A stretch of 38,673 nt of DNA from an uncultured Prevotellaceae bacterium (GTDB lineage: Bacteria; Bacteroidota; Bacteroidia; Bacteroidales; Muribaculaceae). The DNA is taken from positions 1-38,673 of the forward strand of contig CAMZFV010000030.1 of assembly GCA_947306175.1 (NCBI GenBank), written 5' to 3'. A program made the position numbers and the translations under genes. The notes beneath the pieces were generated by a model. It was not told where the DNA came from, ran no database searches, and saw only the letters and a program-made list of their open reading frames with translations. How positions within the stretch are numbered: position 1 is the first letter of the stretch; each line of letters starts with the position of its first letter. This document shows, in pieces, positions 8,766-19,300 of this stretch.

Positions 8766-8796
8766 CAAAGGTAGCGCAAGCCGAGAGGAGAACAAA
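8766..8796 (-). promoter_or_regulatory. proximal promoter of the SUI1-helicase operon
   Basis: On the minus strand TTTG (8793-8796), a 19-base spacer and TACCTTTG (8766-8773) match the Bacteroidetes consensus exactly. Transcription would start near 8759, leaving a leader of about 43 nt. The distal unit repeats the arrangement (TACCTTTG at 8841-8848). Confidence 0.7.
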
Positions 8797-8915
8797 ACTT
8801 GTTTTGATTATCCCGAGGTGCAGCCTACTTTCGCTGTAAGCAAAGGTAGCGCAAGCCGAGAGGAGAACAAAACTTGTTTTGATTATCCCGAGGCGCAGCC
8901 TACTTTCGCTATAAG
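8766..8915 (-). repeat. two tandem 75-bp repeats, each with a complete promoter
   Basis: Units 8766-8840 and 8841-8915 are almost identical (GGTG/GGCG and CTGTAAG/CTATAAG differ). A third unit begins at 8916 and stops after CAAAGGTAC. Each unit starts with CAAAGGTA, which is TACCTTTG on the minus strand, and carries CAAAA exactly 19 bases further, a TTTTG -33 element. Each also contains the palindrome CAAAACTTGTTTTG. The open frame across it (25 codons per unit) is a by-product of the 75-bp period. Confidence 0.8.
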
Positions 8916-9017
8916 CAAAGGTACAAAATTTGTGTGACAAACGTGTACAAAAACCAAAAAAAGACCGTCAAGCAATAAAAAACATCTAAAAATGCTTTTC
9001 AGTTCAAATAAAAGCAC

Positions 9018-9025
9018 TACTTTTG
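9018..9025 (+). promoter_or_regulatory. ferredoxin promoter, -7 box
   Basis: TACTTTTG is an exact TAnnTTTG match. A weak T-rich -33 candidate (TTTT at 8996-8999) lies 18 bases upstream. The leader to the ATG at 9082 is about 50 nt, AT-rich and without a Shine-Dalgarno sequence, as is usual in this phylum. Confidence 0.6.
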
Positions 9026-9081
9026 TCGAACTGTTTACTTTATTAATATTAATAACTTATTCACTTTAAAAACACTTTAAT

Positions 9082-9252
9082 ATGGCTTACGTAATTTCTG
9101 ATAGCTGCGTGGCATGTGGAACTTGCCAGTCAGTATGTCCCGCCGACGCAATCAAGGAAGGCGACATCTATTCGATCGATCCCGACACCTGCTTGGATTG
9201 TGGCACTTGCGCTGACGCTTGCCCCACCGGCGCTATCGCTCCCGGCGAGTAA
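9082..9252 (+). CDS. 2[4Fe-4S] ferredoxin
   Basis: A 56-residue bacterial-type ferredoxin, a soluble low-potential electron carrier for anaerobic enzymes such as pyruvate:ferredoxin oxidoreductase. The protein begins MAYVISDSCVACGTC and carries two full CxxCxxCxxxCP motifs (Cys 9, 12, 15, 19 and Cys 37, 40, 43, 47). Each is expected to supply three ligands to one [4Fe-4S] cluster and one to the other. Length and pseudo-twofold repeat fit the clostridial-type family. It is the only supported plus-strand gene here. It diverges from the SUI1 operon and ends at a strong hairpin, so it is monocistronic. Confidence 0.96.
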   Translation: MAYVISDSCVACGTCQSVCPADAIKEGDIYSIDPDTCLDCGTCADACPTGAIAPGE

Positions 9253-9280
9253 TCAGATTATTGATTCAAGTAAAAAATTA

Positions 9281-9321
9281 TTGCGACTGCATCCCGGGAT
9301 GCAGCCGCAATATTGTTTTTA
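9281..9321. terminator. bidirectional terminator between ferredoxin and C25 gene
   Basis: TTGCG, one mismatch, then CTGCATCCC pairs with GGGATGCAG and CGCAA with almost no loop (9281-9310). Plus-strand T-rich sequence follows (TATTGTTTTTA), and a TAAAAAATTA tract precedes it, giving a T run on the minus strand. It therefore fits both convergent transcripts, the ferredoxin and the operon ending at 9337. Confidence 0.85.
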
Positions 9322-9336
9322 TAGGGAACATGAGCT

Positions 9337-12300
9337 CTAATCTGACTCTTCGGCGACCTTAACAGGTTCGATAACGATGAGGTTGCCGATGGGTGTGCCG
9401 CCACAGTTAACGCCGTCGCTATAGGTACCAAAGTAGCGGTATAGTCCCGCAGGCACAGCGTTGCCATCCTTGTCCTTCATATCCCATGAGATGGGGAAAC
9501 TGGACGCCTTAGTTAACCACACGAGATGGCCGACAGCATCGGTCACACGAACGGTAAACTCGGGAAGTCCCTCCATTGCGGTCTGCAAGTCAAAGTTCAC
9601 CTGTTCACCCACTTTTGCCGGCAGCTTATCGGCAACCAACGTTGCTGACTCACCATTACCCACCACAAAGCTGATGGAGCGTGAGGTGTAATTGCCCAAG
9701 AGGTCATACACCGTATAGGTGAGCGTGTGCAAGCCTTCGGGAAGGTTGTTCAAGGGATACTCGATGTCGATCGACTTTCCGTCCATACCGGCCTTGACAT
9801 AGCTCACCACGTCCGAATAGGATGGACTGCCACCATCAAGCAGCAAGGTCATAAAGTGATTAATGGCGTTGGACTGCACATCGATGGCCTCGTTGTCGGT
9901 GGCGTGGATGTACAGCATGGAATTGACAGGAACCACGGCTCCGTTGGTAAATGTCTCCTCATCGTTGATGAACATGGTCTCGATTACCGGTGGGGTGCCG
10001 TCAGCAATGGCCGTCTGACTGTCAAAGGGGAGCATGACAATCTGCTCAGTAAAGCCGTTGACCATGACTGTGGTATTGTCCTTATGGGCATAAACCCGCA
10101 AGAGCACGGTGTCTCCCGATGCCAATGGAGCGGCAGGCACGACCATCTGACCCCTAAACAATCCGTTGACCACACGTCCGCTCACTTCGGCAAGTTTGGG
10201 ACGGTTGAAATAAACATCCAGCGTCCTGTTCTTACCGTCGGACTGACCACTCACCGTAGTGAAATAGACCTCCTTGTCATAGAGCGTGACCGTAGCATCA
10301 CCGTTGAACCACGTATCCAGTTGATTCTGTCCACGCGTTACCTGTGCCTCAATATCAAACCTGACGAGCGGACCGATCTGCGCCATCGCCTCCGAGTCAG
10401 TCACATCGGTATTATTCACCTTAGTGACCTTGAACAAGGGAATCGGATAATTCACCTTGATGGCGGGATCGCCCAGCAGGAAGAACATCAGCTTATTCAT
10501 ATCGGAATAGGTGAAAGACGTCTTGGCAGACTTATAGGCTTCACCCAGAGTAGTCATCTTGTGCGTCGTGTGATAGTTGAAAATGCCCCTGATGAAATTG
10601 CAGTTGAGCACATCATTACTTGCCGCGGTCACGTTGCGATTGGAAGTAAGCAAAGCGATAGCACCACCATCGCGCTTGTGGAACATGAGATCGGCAATGC
10701 CATGCGAGCCACTGTCAAATCGTGCCACGTCACAGCAGGCTGTTGACATGATGGGAATATGCTTGTAGCTGGTGTTCATCACATCGACCGCATCCCACAT
10801 ATTGCTGTACTTGGTAAAGCTGATTGAGCCGGCATGTCCCACATAGGTGGTATAATACATTCCGTTCTTGTGGCACTGGCTCCACAGCTGTTTAGCCGTA
10901 GAAGCGTATTGATGGCTCATTGAGATTGCGGGATCGTTGGTCGTACGAGGATATTGTGAGTTGTGGATAGTCATGACGTTCATGCCCGTTTTAAGCTGAT
11001 TGACGAGAATATCCTTGTAGTACTCGCCATGCAGCATGTACAGGCCGTTGTCGGGCGAGTCACTGATGGAAACGGCATTATTGCGCCACACGCCATAATC
11101 GGGATTGGCGTAATACTCCACCAGCTTATCGACATCATTACGTGCCTCTTCGATGTTGGCACATGTGACGCGCCCCACTCCGATGCTCAGCTTGTCACTT
11201 GAAAGGGTGGAACCCGAGTAATCAGTGAGAAATCCAAAGAAATCATCGGTTGTGTAGGTGGCATTCTTATTATCACTCCTCACACTCTGGTAGGTCAGTA
11301 TCGTACCCTCATGCTTGCCCAGAATCTCACGGTTGTCAACCAGGCCAGTCCCAAACAACAGCAGGTTCTTGAATTTCGTGTGGTTCCGATCATACAGCAT
11401 CTTGCAAAGCAACCTGTAGGCCATGGCATCACGGGTACCGCTGGAGAACTCATTGAATACCTGATCCTGCTCAGCCACAGCTACAGTGATGCCATCAACA
11501 TTCCGATGAAGGTCGGCTACGCGCTGGGCCTGTTCAAGATACAACTTATCGGTGATGATGAGCAAATCGGGCACGGCCATGCCGTGAAGATTCTGGTTCT
11601 CGATCTGCTGATAGGAAGAAATCTTCCTCAACGGTTTAGACATGTTAAATGCGACGAACGAGCAAGGAGAGTCTGTCTGGGGGTATGTGAAATAAACACC
11701 CTTTCCCGATTCATCGCTGTAGGAAACAGTGGTGACCTTCTTGGGATGATATGGATCGTTAACGTCCCATACGACCAGACCAGCAGAGGCTTCAGGCAAT
11801 TGGAATCGCTCATTCCCAGAGACCTTATCATAGGTCATCGCGAGCTGGTTATAGTCGCTCCCATTAACCACATTGCGGCGCTTATAGGTAATGATGGCAT
11901 GGTCGAGCCTCAAGACTTTTATCTGGGTACTCGGGTCTAACACTGTGACAAAAGGCTCGAATTGGCCTCTTTCATCAGGATGTGTTAACCGCACAGCAGC
12001 ATAGGGACTATAGATCGTGTAATAAGTGCTGTTGTCGCTACTGGGAATGCCATAAATGCTTGAAGATAAAGAGCTGAAAGGCACAGTATCGCAAGCTCCA
12101 TTACTATAGATGGCACAACCGGCACTAGCTGTTTTAGATGAGTGGCAGGCAACCGCAGTATTCACGACGATGGTGCTATCAGCAAGGTTCGGCAAGTAAT
12201 AATTCACCTTCAAGCTGGAGTTGAGATAGTTCTCGCCAATCATTTCCCTACCTGACAGGGCAAGAGACACAAGATCCTTCTCATGATAGAACATACTGAG

Positions 12301-12807
12301 CGTAGTGGGCTCATTGACATAGTCGTCACCCAGAATAGAGCTATCTGCCGTCTTGATGCCGTCGTTGGCATAGTCTTCCTCGGTAAGGAAATAACATCCC
12401 ATAAGCGCATAGGGGTTATATTCCCGCTTGAAATGTGCTGTAGCTCCTGATCCAGTCAGAGAGAAACGGATGGGTCCGTTGGCATAGAAACAAATCCGTT
12501 TATTTGATCTCAATACGGGTACCAACTGCAAGTCATCGACACTGGATGCATTGAGGACCTCGCTGATGGGGTAACCTCCCTGGCCATAAACCCTCACCTT
12601 TGAAGGGTTGTCAAATCCCATCTCGCTCAACTCCTCAACTGTGATTTCATATACTCCAGTCTCAGGTATGAAGATCTTCACCCACTTTCCAGTAGCCAGC
12701 TTAGACTGCATCGCAAACTGATATAGACTAGCCGCTTTGGCCGATGCCATGAAGAACACGGCCAGGGCAATCATACAAGCCACTTGAAGTTTATTCACTG
12801 TTCGCAT
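9337..12807 (-). CDS. PorU-like C25 (gingipain-fold) cysteine peptidase, paralog 1
   Basis: A secreted protein of 1,156 residues with a signal peptide (MRTVNKLQVACMIALAVFFM), then the PorU-type N-terminal region (SKLATGKWVKIFIPETGVYE...VRVYGQGG). The gingipain-type catalytic core has the His of YVGHAG (H658) and the Cys of STACC (C692; neighbour C691). The tail is an Ig/FlgD-like C-terminal domain ending GLYRYFGTY...GGTPIGNLIVIEP. Family knowledge: C25 peptidases include gingipains and the T9SS sortase PorU, which cleaves C-terminal signals at the outer membrane. The exact substrate here is unknown. I start at the ATG 12807; the longer frame uses a TTG. It is the last gene of a three-gene operon (57-bp gap) and the most diverged of the four. 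Confidence 0.88.
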   Translation of the reverse strand: MRTVNKLQVACMIALAVFFMASAKAASLYQFAMQSKLATGKWVKIFIPETGVYEITVEELSEMGFDNPSKVRVYGQGGYPISEVLNASSVDDLQLVPVLRSNKRICFYANGPIRFSLTGSGATAHFKREYNPYALMGCYFLTEEDYANDGIKTADSSILGDDYVNEPTTLSMFYHEKDLVSLALSGREMIGENYLNSSLKVNYYLPNLADSTIVVNTAVACHSSKTASAGCAIYSNGACDTVPFSSLSSSIYGIPSSDNSTYYTIYSPYAAVRLTHPDERGQFEPFVTVLDPSTQIKVLRLDHAIITYKRRNVVNGSDYNQLAMTYDKVSGNERFQLPEASAGLVVWDVNDPYHPKKVTTVSYSDESGKGVYFTYPQTDSPCSFVAFNMSKPLRKISSYQQIENQNLHGMAVPDLLIITDKLYLEQAQRVADLHRNVDGITVAVAEQDQVFNEFSSGTRDAMAYRLLCKMLYDRNHTKFKNLLLFGTGLVDNREILGKHEGTILTYQSVRSDNKNATYTTDDFFGFLTDYSGSTLSSDKLSIGVGRVTCANIEEARNDVDKLVEYYANPDYGVWRNNAVSISDSPDNGLYMLHGEYYKDILVNQLKTGMNVMTIHNSQYPRTTNDPAISMSHQYASTAKQLWSQCHKNGMYYTTYVGHAGSISFTKYSNMWDAVDVMNTSYKHIPIMSTACCDVARFDSGSHGIADLMFHKRDGGAIALLTSNRNVTAASNDVLNCNFIRGIFNYHTTHKMTTLGEAYKSAKTSFTYSDMNKLMFFLLGDPAIKVNYPIPLFKVTKVNNTDVTDSEAMAQIGPLVRFDIEAQVTRGQNQLDTWFNGDATVTLYDKEVYFTTVSGQSDGKNRTLDVYFNRPKLAEVSGRVVNGLFRGQMVVPAAPLASGDTVLLRVYAHKDNTTVMVNGFTEQIVMLPFDSQTAIADGTPPVIETMFINDEETFTNGAVVPVNSMLYIHATDNEAIDVQSNAINHFMTLLLDGGSPSYSDVVSYVKAGMDGKSIDIEYPLNNLPEGLHTLTYTVYDLLGNYTSRSISFVVGNGESATLVADKLPAKVGEQVNFDLQTAMEGLPEFTVRVTDAVGHLVWLTKASSFPISWDMKDKDGNAVPAGLYRYFGTYSDGVNCGGTPIGNLIVIEPVKVAEESD

Positions 12808-12863
12808 ATCATCAAGAGTCAATTGTGTTAGTCAATAATTATCGTCCGTCACCACAGGAGGCA

Positions 12864-15800
12864 TTAATGTCTCAAGGCAGTCTTGACAGGTTCAATGACA
12901 ATGAGCTTATTGATGGGAGTTCCACCATAGTTGGTGCCATTGTTATAGGTGCCGTAGTAACGGTACAGTCCACCAGGCACACGATTGCCGTTCATATCCT
13001 TCAAGTCCCAAGTCACAGGGAAACTGCTGGTGGTTGTCATCCACACGAGCTCGCCTGTAGCATCGGTAACGCGAACGATCATCTCGGGAGTCATCGACAA
13101 GCTGGTCTCTATGTCAAAGGACACTTCCTCGTTATTGTATGCAGGCCATTTGTCGGCCACAATCTCGGCTTTTCCATTCTGGCCCACCATAAACGAGATG
13201 GTGCGTGTGCTTGAATTGCCCACAGCGTCAAATACCGTGAACGACAACGTGTGCATGCCCTCAGACAGATGGGTCAACGGATACTCGATGCTGATGGACT
13301 TGGCGCCATCCGAAGTTGTCACATAGCTGGTGACATCTGCATAGGAAGACTTGCCGCCATCCAGTTCAAGAATCATGCAGTTGTCCACCGAACTGGACTG
13401 CAGATTGATTCCCTCATTATCGCTGGCCGTGATATAGAGCATAGATTCGGGCGAAACGACGGTTCCGTTGCTGAAAGCGACCTCATCATTGATGAACATG
13501 GTATTGATCACAGGAGCTACATCGTCCTGCAGAGCCTCTTGCTCGTCATAGGGGAGCATCGTGATCTGCTTGGTGAAGCCGTTGACCATATAGTCGGAGT
13601 TGTCCTTGTGGGCATAGATACGCAAGAGGACATCCTCGTTGGAGGCCGCGGGGGACTTGGGAGCAATCATCTGACCCGTGAACACACCATTGACCACCCT
13701 GCCGGAAACCTCAGCAAGTTTAGCACGGTTGAAGTACACATTGCGCATTGGAATATCCGGATCAAACGTGAAGCAGGCATACAACTCCTGCTTATCATAC
13801 AAAGTCAATGTCGCGTCACCAATGAACGTATTATCCACATTTCCTTGAGCATCAAGCACCTGTGCCTCGACATCAAACTTCATCAGAGGGCTGATTTCAG
13901 CCTTATTCAAGGTGTCGGTCACATCGATGCCATTCACCTTGGTGATATTAAACAAAGATACCGGATAGTTCACCTTCATGGCGGGATCACCCAGAAGGAA
14001 GAACTTCATCTTGTTATAATTAGTAATCCTAAAAGCATTTTTGGAGTACATATAAGCACTACCGAGGGTGGGCATCAACCCATTGGCAGCATGGCTGAAA
14101 AGACCCGTAATGAAATACCTGTTCAACGTATCATTGCCGACCGATCCCACAGTTCGACCCGTAGTGAGTAATGCGATAGCACCACCGTCACGCTTGTGGA
14201 ACATGAGCTCGGCGACACCACGGCTGTCACTGTCAAAACGCGCCACTTCACAGCAGGCGGTAGACATGATGGGCAGGTGCTTGTAGGACGTGCTGGCGAC
14301 ATCGCTAGTGACCCACATGTTATTATACTTGGTGAAACCCGTAACTCCTGCATGGCCCACATAGGAGGCAAAATAAACACCACTCTCAAAAGTTTCCTTC
14401 AACAGCTGTTTAGCGACATTGGCCAACTTGCGACCATACTCGACATTGGGCTGTTCATTGGAACGGGGATATTGGGCGTTATGCACAGTCGTGACATGCA
14501 TACCCGTAGAGAGCTCGTTATCAATCAGCATCTTGTAGCCCTCACCATGATAGACATATTCGCCATTATCAGGCCAATCGCTAAATATCAAGGTATTGTT
14601 GCGCCACACGCCATAGTCAGGAGTGGCGTAATGCTCAATGAGCTTATCCACATCATTGCGGGCTTCTTCAACACTGGAGCAGGTGATGCGCCCCACACCG
14701 ATACGCATTTTCTCGGTGGCCATATTTGTACCGCTATTGTCATCGAGGAAAGCGAAAAAATCATCACAAGTATAGGTCTTCGTATCATTGCCGCTGTCAT
14801 CACTCTGATAGGTCAACAGATATCCCTCATGCTGACCCAATATCTCACGGTTGTCCACCGATCCAGTGCCAAACAGCAACAGATTCTTAAACTTGGATGG
14901 ATCACGGTCATACAGCATCTTGCAGAACAGCCTGTAGGCCATTGCATCACGCGTGCCGCTGGAAAACTCGTTAAATACCTGGTCTTGATCCACTACAGCG
15001 ACCTCAATGCCATCAATAGAGCGATGAAGGTCAGCTACCCGCTCGGCCTGCTCATGGTACATTTTGTCAGTGATAATCAGTAACTCGGGGGTAGTCATGC
15101 CATGAAGGTTCTGGTTGGGTACTACCTCATAGGAAGAAATTTTCTTCAACTTCTTCGCGGGATTAAATGCGATATAGTTTGAAAAACTGCTTGATCCCGA
15201 GATGAAGGCATATCCCCTGCCATTATCATCGTTATACTGGTTAAGCGTCACCTGAGTGGGATTATCGGGATTGCTAACATACCAGACCTGTGTGGTTGCC
15301 GCAGCATTGGGCAACATGACACGCTCATTTCCATTGGGATAAGCAAAGTCCATCCTGAGCTGGTTGTCATCCGCCTCGCGAATGACGTTTCGCTGCCGAT
15401 AACCCAAAATGAAATAATCCAAACGTGCGAGCGTGAGGTTGTGATTTGCCTTAGCAAACTTGAGAAAAGGTTCAAATTGTCCATGCTCGGCAGGATGTGA
15501 CAATTTCAGGAAACCGTATGGTGATGCCTGATTATAGTACACCTTATCAGTAGAAGCACTAGACACCATACTGATTGACGATATGCTGTTGATAAATGAT
15601 GTCGTGTCAGTGCCGCCATCACTATGAATCACAGCTTGAGCATAACTTTTAGACTCGGAATCATAAGCGGCAACACCCTCGGTGATGACGACAGTGCTAT
15701 CGACCAATTCCGGGAGATAATAATCGATGAGGACGGGATTGTCGGTGAACTCCTCACCCAGCATGTCCTTACCAGAGTTAGCGACAGATATCAGCTCATT

Positions 15801-16337
15801 CTCATGATAAATGAAATTGAGACTGTTGGGCATGTTGACATAAGTCTCGGCGGTTATCTCGGGCTTATTCCCCACACGAAGTTCAGTAGAAGATTCCTCG
15901 GTAAGGAAATAACAACCTTCCTGGCTATACGGATTGAAATCTCGTTCGTAATGATAGGTGGAGCTATATCCTTTAAAAGTAAAATTAACAGTACCTTTAC
16001 CATAGAACACAATCTTATTGTTGGTGCGCTTGACGGGAACAGGTTTCAAGTCGTCAACAAAGGAATTGCTGAGTTTCTCACCGATGCGGTATCCGCCACG
16101 GCCGTAAAGTCTCACCTGCGATGGTGAGTCAAAGCCCATGGCTCTCAATTCGTCGTAGGTAATCTCATAAATGCCAGTTTCGGGAATGGAAATCTTTACC
16201 CACTTGCCCGTTGATAGCTTGGATTGGGATGCAAAAGTGGAAACACTGAACGCATTGGCATGGCCGGCACACAGGACGGCCATCATGGCGGTAAACGCCA
16301 GCCTAAAAAGATACAGTCTGCACATATTTTTTTTCAT
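12864..16337 (-). CDS. PorU-like C25 cysteine peptidase, paralog 2
   Basis: A protein of 1,157 residues with a signal peptide (MKKNMCRLYLFRLAFTAMMA, cut near HANA-FS). The N-terminal SKLSTGKWVKISIPETGIYEITYDELRAMG region and VRLYGRGGYRIGEKL follow the PorU pattern. The catalytic His is in YVGHAGVTGF (H662) and the Cys in STACCEVARFD (C696), 34 residues apart as in the other four. The C-terminal region carries VNYPVSLFNITKVNGIDVTD, then an Ig-like domain and GGLYRYYGTYNNGTNYGGTP. The gene lies 36 bp after paralog 3 and 56 bp before paralog 1, so the three are probably one transcript. The role is inferred as outer-membrane processing or surface proteolysis. Confidence 0.88.
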   Translation of the reverse strand: MKKNMCRLYLFRLAFTAMMAVLCAGHANAFSVSTFASQSKLSTGKWVKISIPETGIYEITYDELRAMGFDSPSQVRLYGRGGYRIGEKLSNSFVDDLKPVPVKRTNNKIVFYGKGTVNFTFKGYSSTYHYERDFNPYSQEGCYFLTEESSTELRVGNKPEITAETYVNMPNSLNFIYHENELISVANSGKDMLGEEFTDNPVLIDYYLPELVDSTVVITEGVAAYDSESKSYAQAVIHSDGGTDTTSFINSISSISMVSSASTDKVYYNQASPYGFLKLSHPAEHGQFEPFLKFAKANHNLTLARLDYFILGYRQRNVIREADDNQLRMDFAYPNGNERVMLPNAAATTQVWYVSNPDNPTQVTLNQYNDDNGRGYAFISGSSSFSNYIAFNPAKKLKKISSYEVVPNQNLHGMTTPELLIITDKMYHEQAERVADLHRSIDGIEVAVVDQDQVFNEFSSGTRDAMAYRLFCKMLYDRDPSKFKNLLLFGTGSVDNREILGQHEGYLLTYQSDDSGNDTKTYTCDDFFAFLDDNSGTNMATEKMRIGVGRITCSSVEEARNDVDKLIEHYATPDYGVWRNNTLIFSDWPDNGEYVYHGEGYKMLIDNELSTGMHVTTVHNAQYPRSNEQPNVEYGRKLANVAKQLLKETFESGVYFASYVGHAGVTGFTKYNNMWVTSDVASTSYKHLPIMSTACCEVARFDSDSRGVAELMFHKRDGGAIALLTTGRTVGSVGNDTLNRYFITGLFSHAANGLMPTLGSAYMYSKNAFRITNYNKMKFFLLGDPAMKVNYPVSLFNITKVNGIDVTDTLNKAEISPLMKFDVEAQVLDAQGNVDNTFIGDATLTLYDKQELYACFTFDPDIPMRNVYFNRAKLAEVSGRVVNGVFTGQMIAPKSPAASNEDVLLRIYAHKDNSDYMVNGFTKQITMLPYDEQEALQDDVAPVINTMFINDEVAFSNGTVVSPESMLYITASDNEGINLQSSSVDNCMILELDGGKSSYADVTSYVTTSDGAKSISIEYPLTHLSEGMHTLSFTVFDAVGNSSTRTISFMVGQNGKAEIVADKWPAYNNEEVSFDIETSLSMTPEMIVRVTDATGELVWMTTTSSFPVTWDLKDMNGNRVPGGLYRYYGTYNNGTNYGGTPINKLIVIEPVKTALRH

Positions 16338-16373
16338 GACTTTATTGCTATGGTAAGATAGTATTCAAAACGT

Positions 16374-19300
16374 TTACTTGGCTGAGGTGTCGACGGATGT
16401 CTTGACCGGATCAAGGACGATGAGCTTGCTGATGGGCGTGCCGCCGTAGTTCGCACCGTTGTTATACGTGCCGAAGTAGCGGTACAGGCCGCCTGGAACG
16501 CGGTTGCCGTCCATGTCCTTCATGTCCCAGGTCACAGGGAAGCTGCTCGTGGTCGTCATCCAAACAAGCTGTCCCGTGGCGTCGGTCACACGTACTGTCA
16601 TCTCGGGAGACAAAGCAAGGCTCGTCTCCAGATCAAACGATACCTCCTCGTTGTTATAGGCGGGCCACTTGTCTGCCACCAGGGTGGCAGTTCCGCCTTG
16701 ACCTACGAGGAAACTGATCGTATGGGTCGTGTAATTACCCAATAGGTCATACACCGTATAGGTGAGCGTGTGCATGCCCTCAGGCAGGTTCTTCAACGGA
16801 TACTCGATACTGATTGCCCTTCCTTCGTCAGACACGGTCACGTAACTGGATACATCGGCATAAGTGGGTTTGCCGCCATCGAGCACAAGCGACATGCACT
16901 TGTCGATCGAGTTGGAATGGATGTTGATGCCCTCGTTGTCGGTAGCTGTGATATAGAGCATGGCCTCGGTCGAGGCAACGGCATCATTGGAGAACGTGGC
17001 CTCGTCATTGATGAACATTGAGGTCACAACGGGGGATTCATCATCGCTGATCGCCAGGGCCTCGTCATAGGGCAGCATAGTCACCTCCTTGGTGAAGCCA
17101 TTGACCATATAGTCAGAGTTGTCCTTGTGGGCATACACGCGGATGAGAACATCCTCATCGAGTGCGATGGTTGCCTTAGGCGCAATCATGTTGCAGGTGA
17201 ACACACCGTTAACAACACGGCCAGTCACCTCAGCCAGCTTGGCACGGTTGAAGTAGATGTCACGGTCAACATTCACGCCGTTGACACTCTGTGAAATGGT
17301 GGTAAAGAGCACCTGCTTGTCATATAGCGTTGCCGTGGCGTCTCCATTGAAGTTCTCGTCAAGATTGCCCTCCTCGTCCACCACTTTGGCTTTGACAACG
17401 AACCTTGACAGTGGACTGATTTCGGCCACAGCGGCAGAATCGGTCATGTCGGTGTCGTTCACACGGGTGATGTTGAAACGGGATATGGGATAGTTCACCT
17501 TGATGGCGGGGTCACCCAGCAGATAGAACATCAGCTTGTTCGTGTCAGAACCGGGATATGAACACTTGGCCATTCTGGTAGCCTCTCCCAGGGTCGGCAT
17601 CACGCCATTAGCATCGTAGCTGAACAAGCTGTTGATGAAAAGTGTATTGAGTACGTCATTCTTATTTGCATATACCATGCGTGCGGTCGTGAGCAGTGCT
17701 ATGGCACCACCTTCCGGCTTGTGGAACATGAGCTCGGCAATTCCACGGCCACCAACATCATAGCGAGCGACATTACAGCAGGCCGTTGACATGATGGGAT
17801 AATACTTGTAGGAAGTGCTGGCCACATCACCGTTGACCCACATGTTATTGTACTTGGTGAAACCGATTGAACCGGCATGCCCCACATAGGTGATGAAGTA
17901 GGCACCGCTCTCAAGCGTGCGCTTCAACAATTCCTTGGCTGTCGAGGCCGTCTTGCGTTCAAGGGGAATAGTCTGTGTGTTCGAACGCGGATATTGCGAG
18001 TTGTGAATCGTGGTGACGTTCATGCCCGTGTTCAGCTCATTGTCGATCTGGTTCTTATATCCTTCACCCTGGAACATGTACTGGCCCTTGTCAGGAGAGT
18101 CGGTCATGACAATTGTGTTGTTGCGCCACACGCCGTAATCGGGATTGGCGTAATACTCCACCAGCTTATCGACGTCGGTCCGCGCCTCGTCGATATTATT
18201 GCAGGTCATTCGGCCTACTCCGATGCACATCTTGTCAACAGACAAGTTGGTGCCGCTATTGTCGCTCAGGAATGCGAAGAAATCATCGGAAGTGAATGTA
18301 TAATCCTCGTTATTGCTGTTGTCACTCTGATAGGTGAGCAGATAACCATCGTGCTTACCCAGAAGTTCACGGTTGTCCATCGAACCCGTACCGAACAGCA
18401 GCAGGTTCTTGAACTTGTTGGCGTCACGGTCATACAGCATCTTGCAAATCAGCCTGTAGGCCATGGCGTCACGGGTGCCGCTGGAGAACTCGTTGAACAC
18501 CTGGTCCTGGTCGGCGACAACGACATCGATGCCATCGACGGCGCGGTGAAGCTGGGCAACACGCTCGGCCTGCTCATGGTACATCTTGTCGGTGATGATC
18601 AGCAGGTCAGGCGTACTCATGCCGTGAAGGTTCTGGTTGGGAACTTCCTCAAAGGAAGAAATCTTCTTCAGCGTTTTGGCAGGATCAAAGGCCACGAAAT
18701 AGGAATAGCTCGCAGCCGTGGAGAAGAAGGAGTAGCCTTCGCCCGACTCGTCGTTATACTGGTTGAGCGTCATCTGCGCCGGACTGTTAGTGTCGTTGAT
18801 GTACCATACAACTGTAGTGGCCGAAGCATCGGGCAGTTGGAAACGCTCGTTTCCACGCGATGAGGCATAACCCATCAACAGCTGGTTATCATGCTCCTCA
18901 CGCAGGATATTGCGGCGATTATAAGTCAAGATAAAATAATCCAGATACGCAAACGAAAGCGAATAGTTGGTCGAATCCACATACTTGAGCATCGGCTCAA
19001 ATTGTCCATGCTCGGCAGGATGTGAAAGCTTCAGGTAACCATAGGGAGATGCAGAGTTGTAATAGACATGAGCCGTAGGAACATAAATGCGCGATGAACT
19101 GGATGTGTAGGTTGTCGTGTCACTACCACCATCACTGTGAATCACAGCGTTAGCATAGGTAATCACAGTGGAGTTATCGGCAATCGTCGTATTGACAACG
19201 ATCGTGCTGTCGGCAAGGTCGGGAAGGTAATAATCGATGAGCACCTTTTCTCCAGTGAAGTCCTCTCCCAGCATGTCTTTACCAGAGTTGCTGACGGTTG

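Noticed and set aside
8758..8940. 60-codon minus-strand frame with two 25-residue repeats
   Set aside because: The repeats come from the 75-bp tandem promoter module (75 is divisible by three); there is no start context and it overlaps the promoters.
9727..10746. 339-codon plus-strand frame, and similar long frames opposite the C25 genes
   Set aside because: All lie antisense to the C25 genes and recur at homologous positions in each paralog, as expected for shadows.
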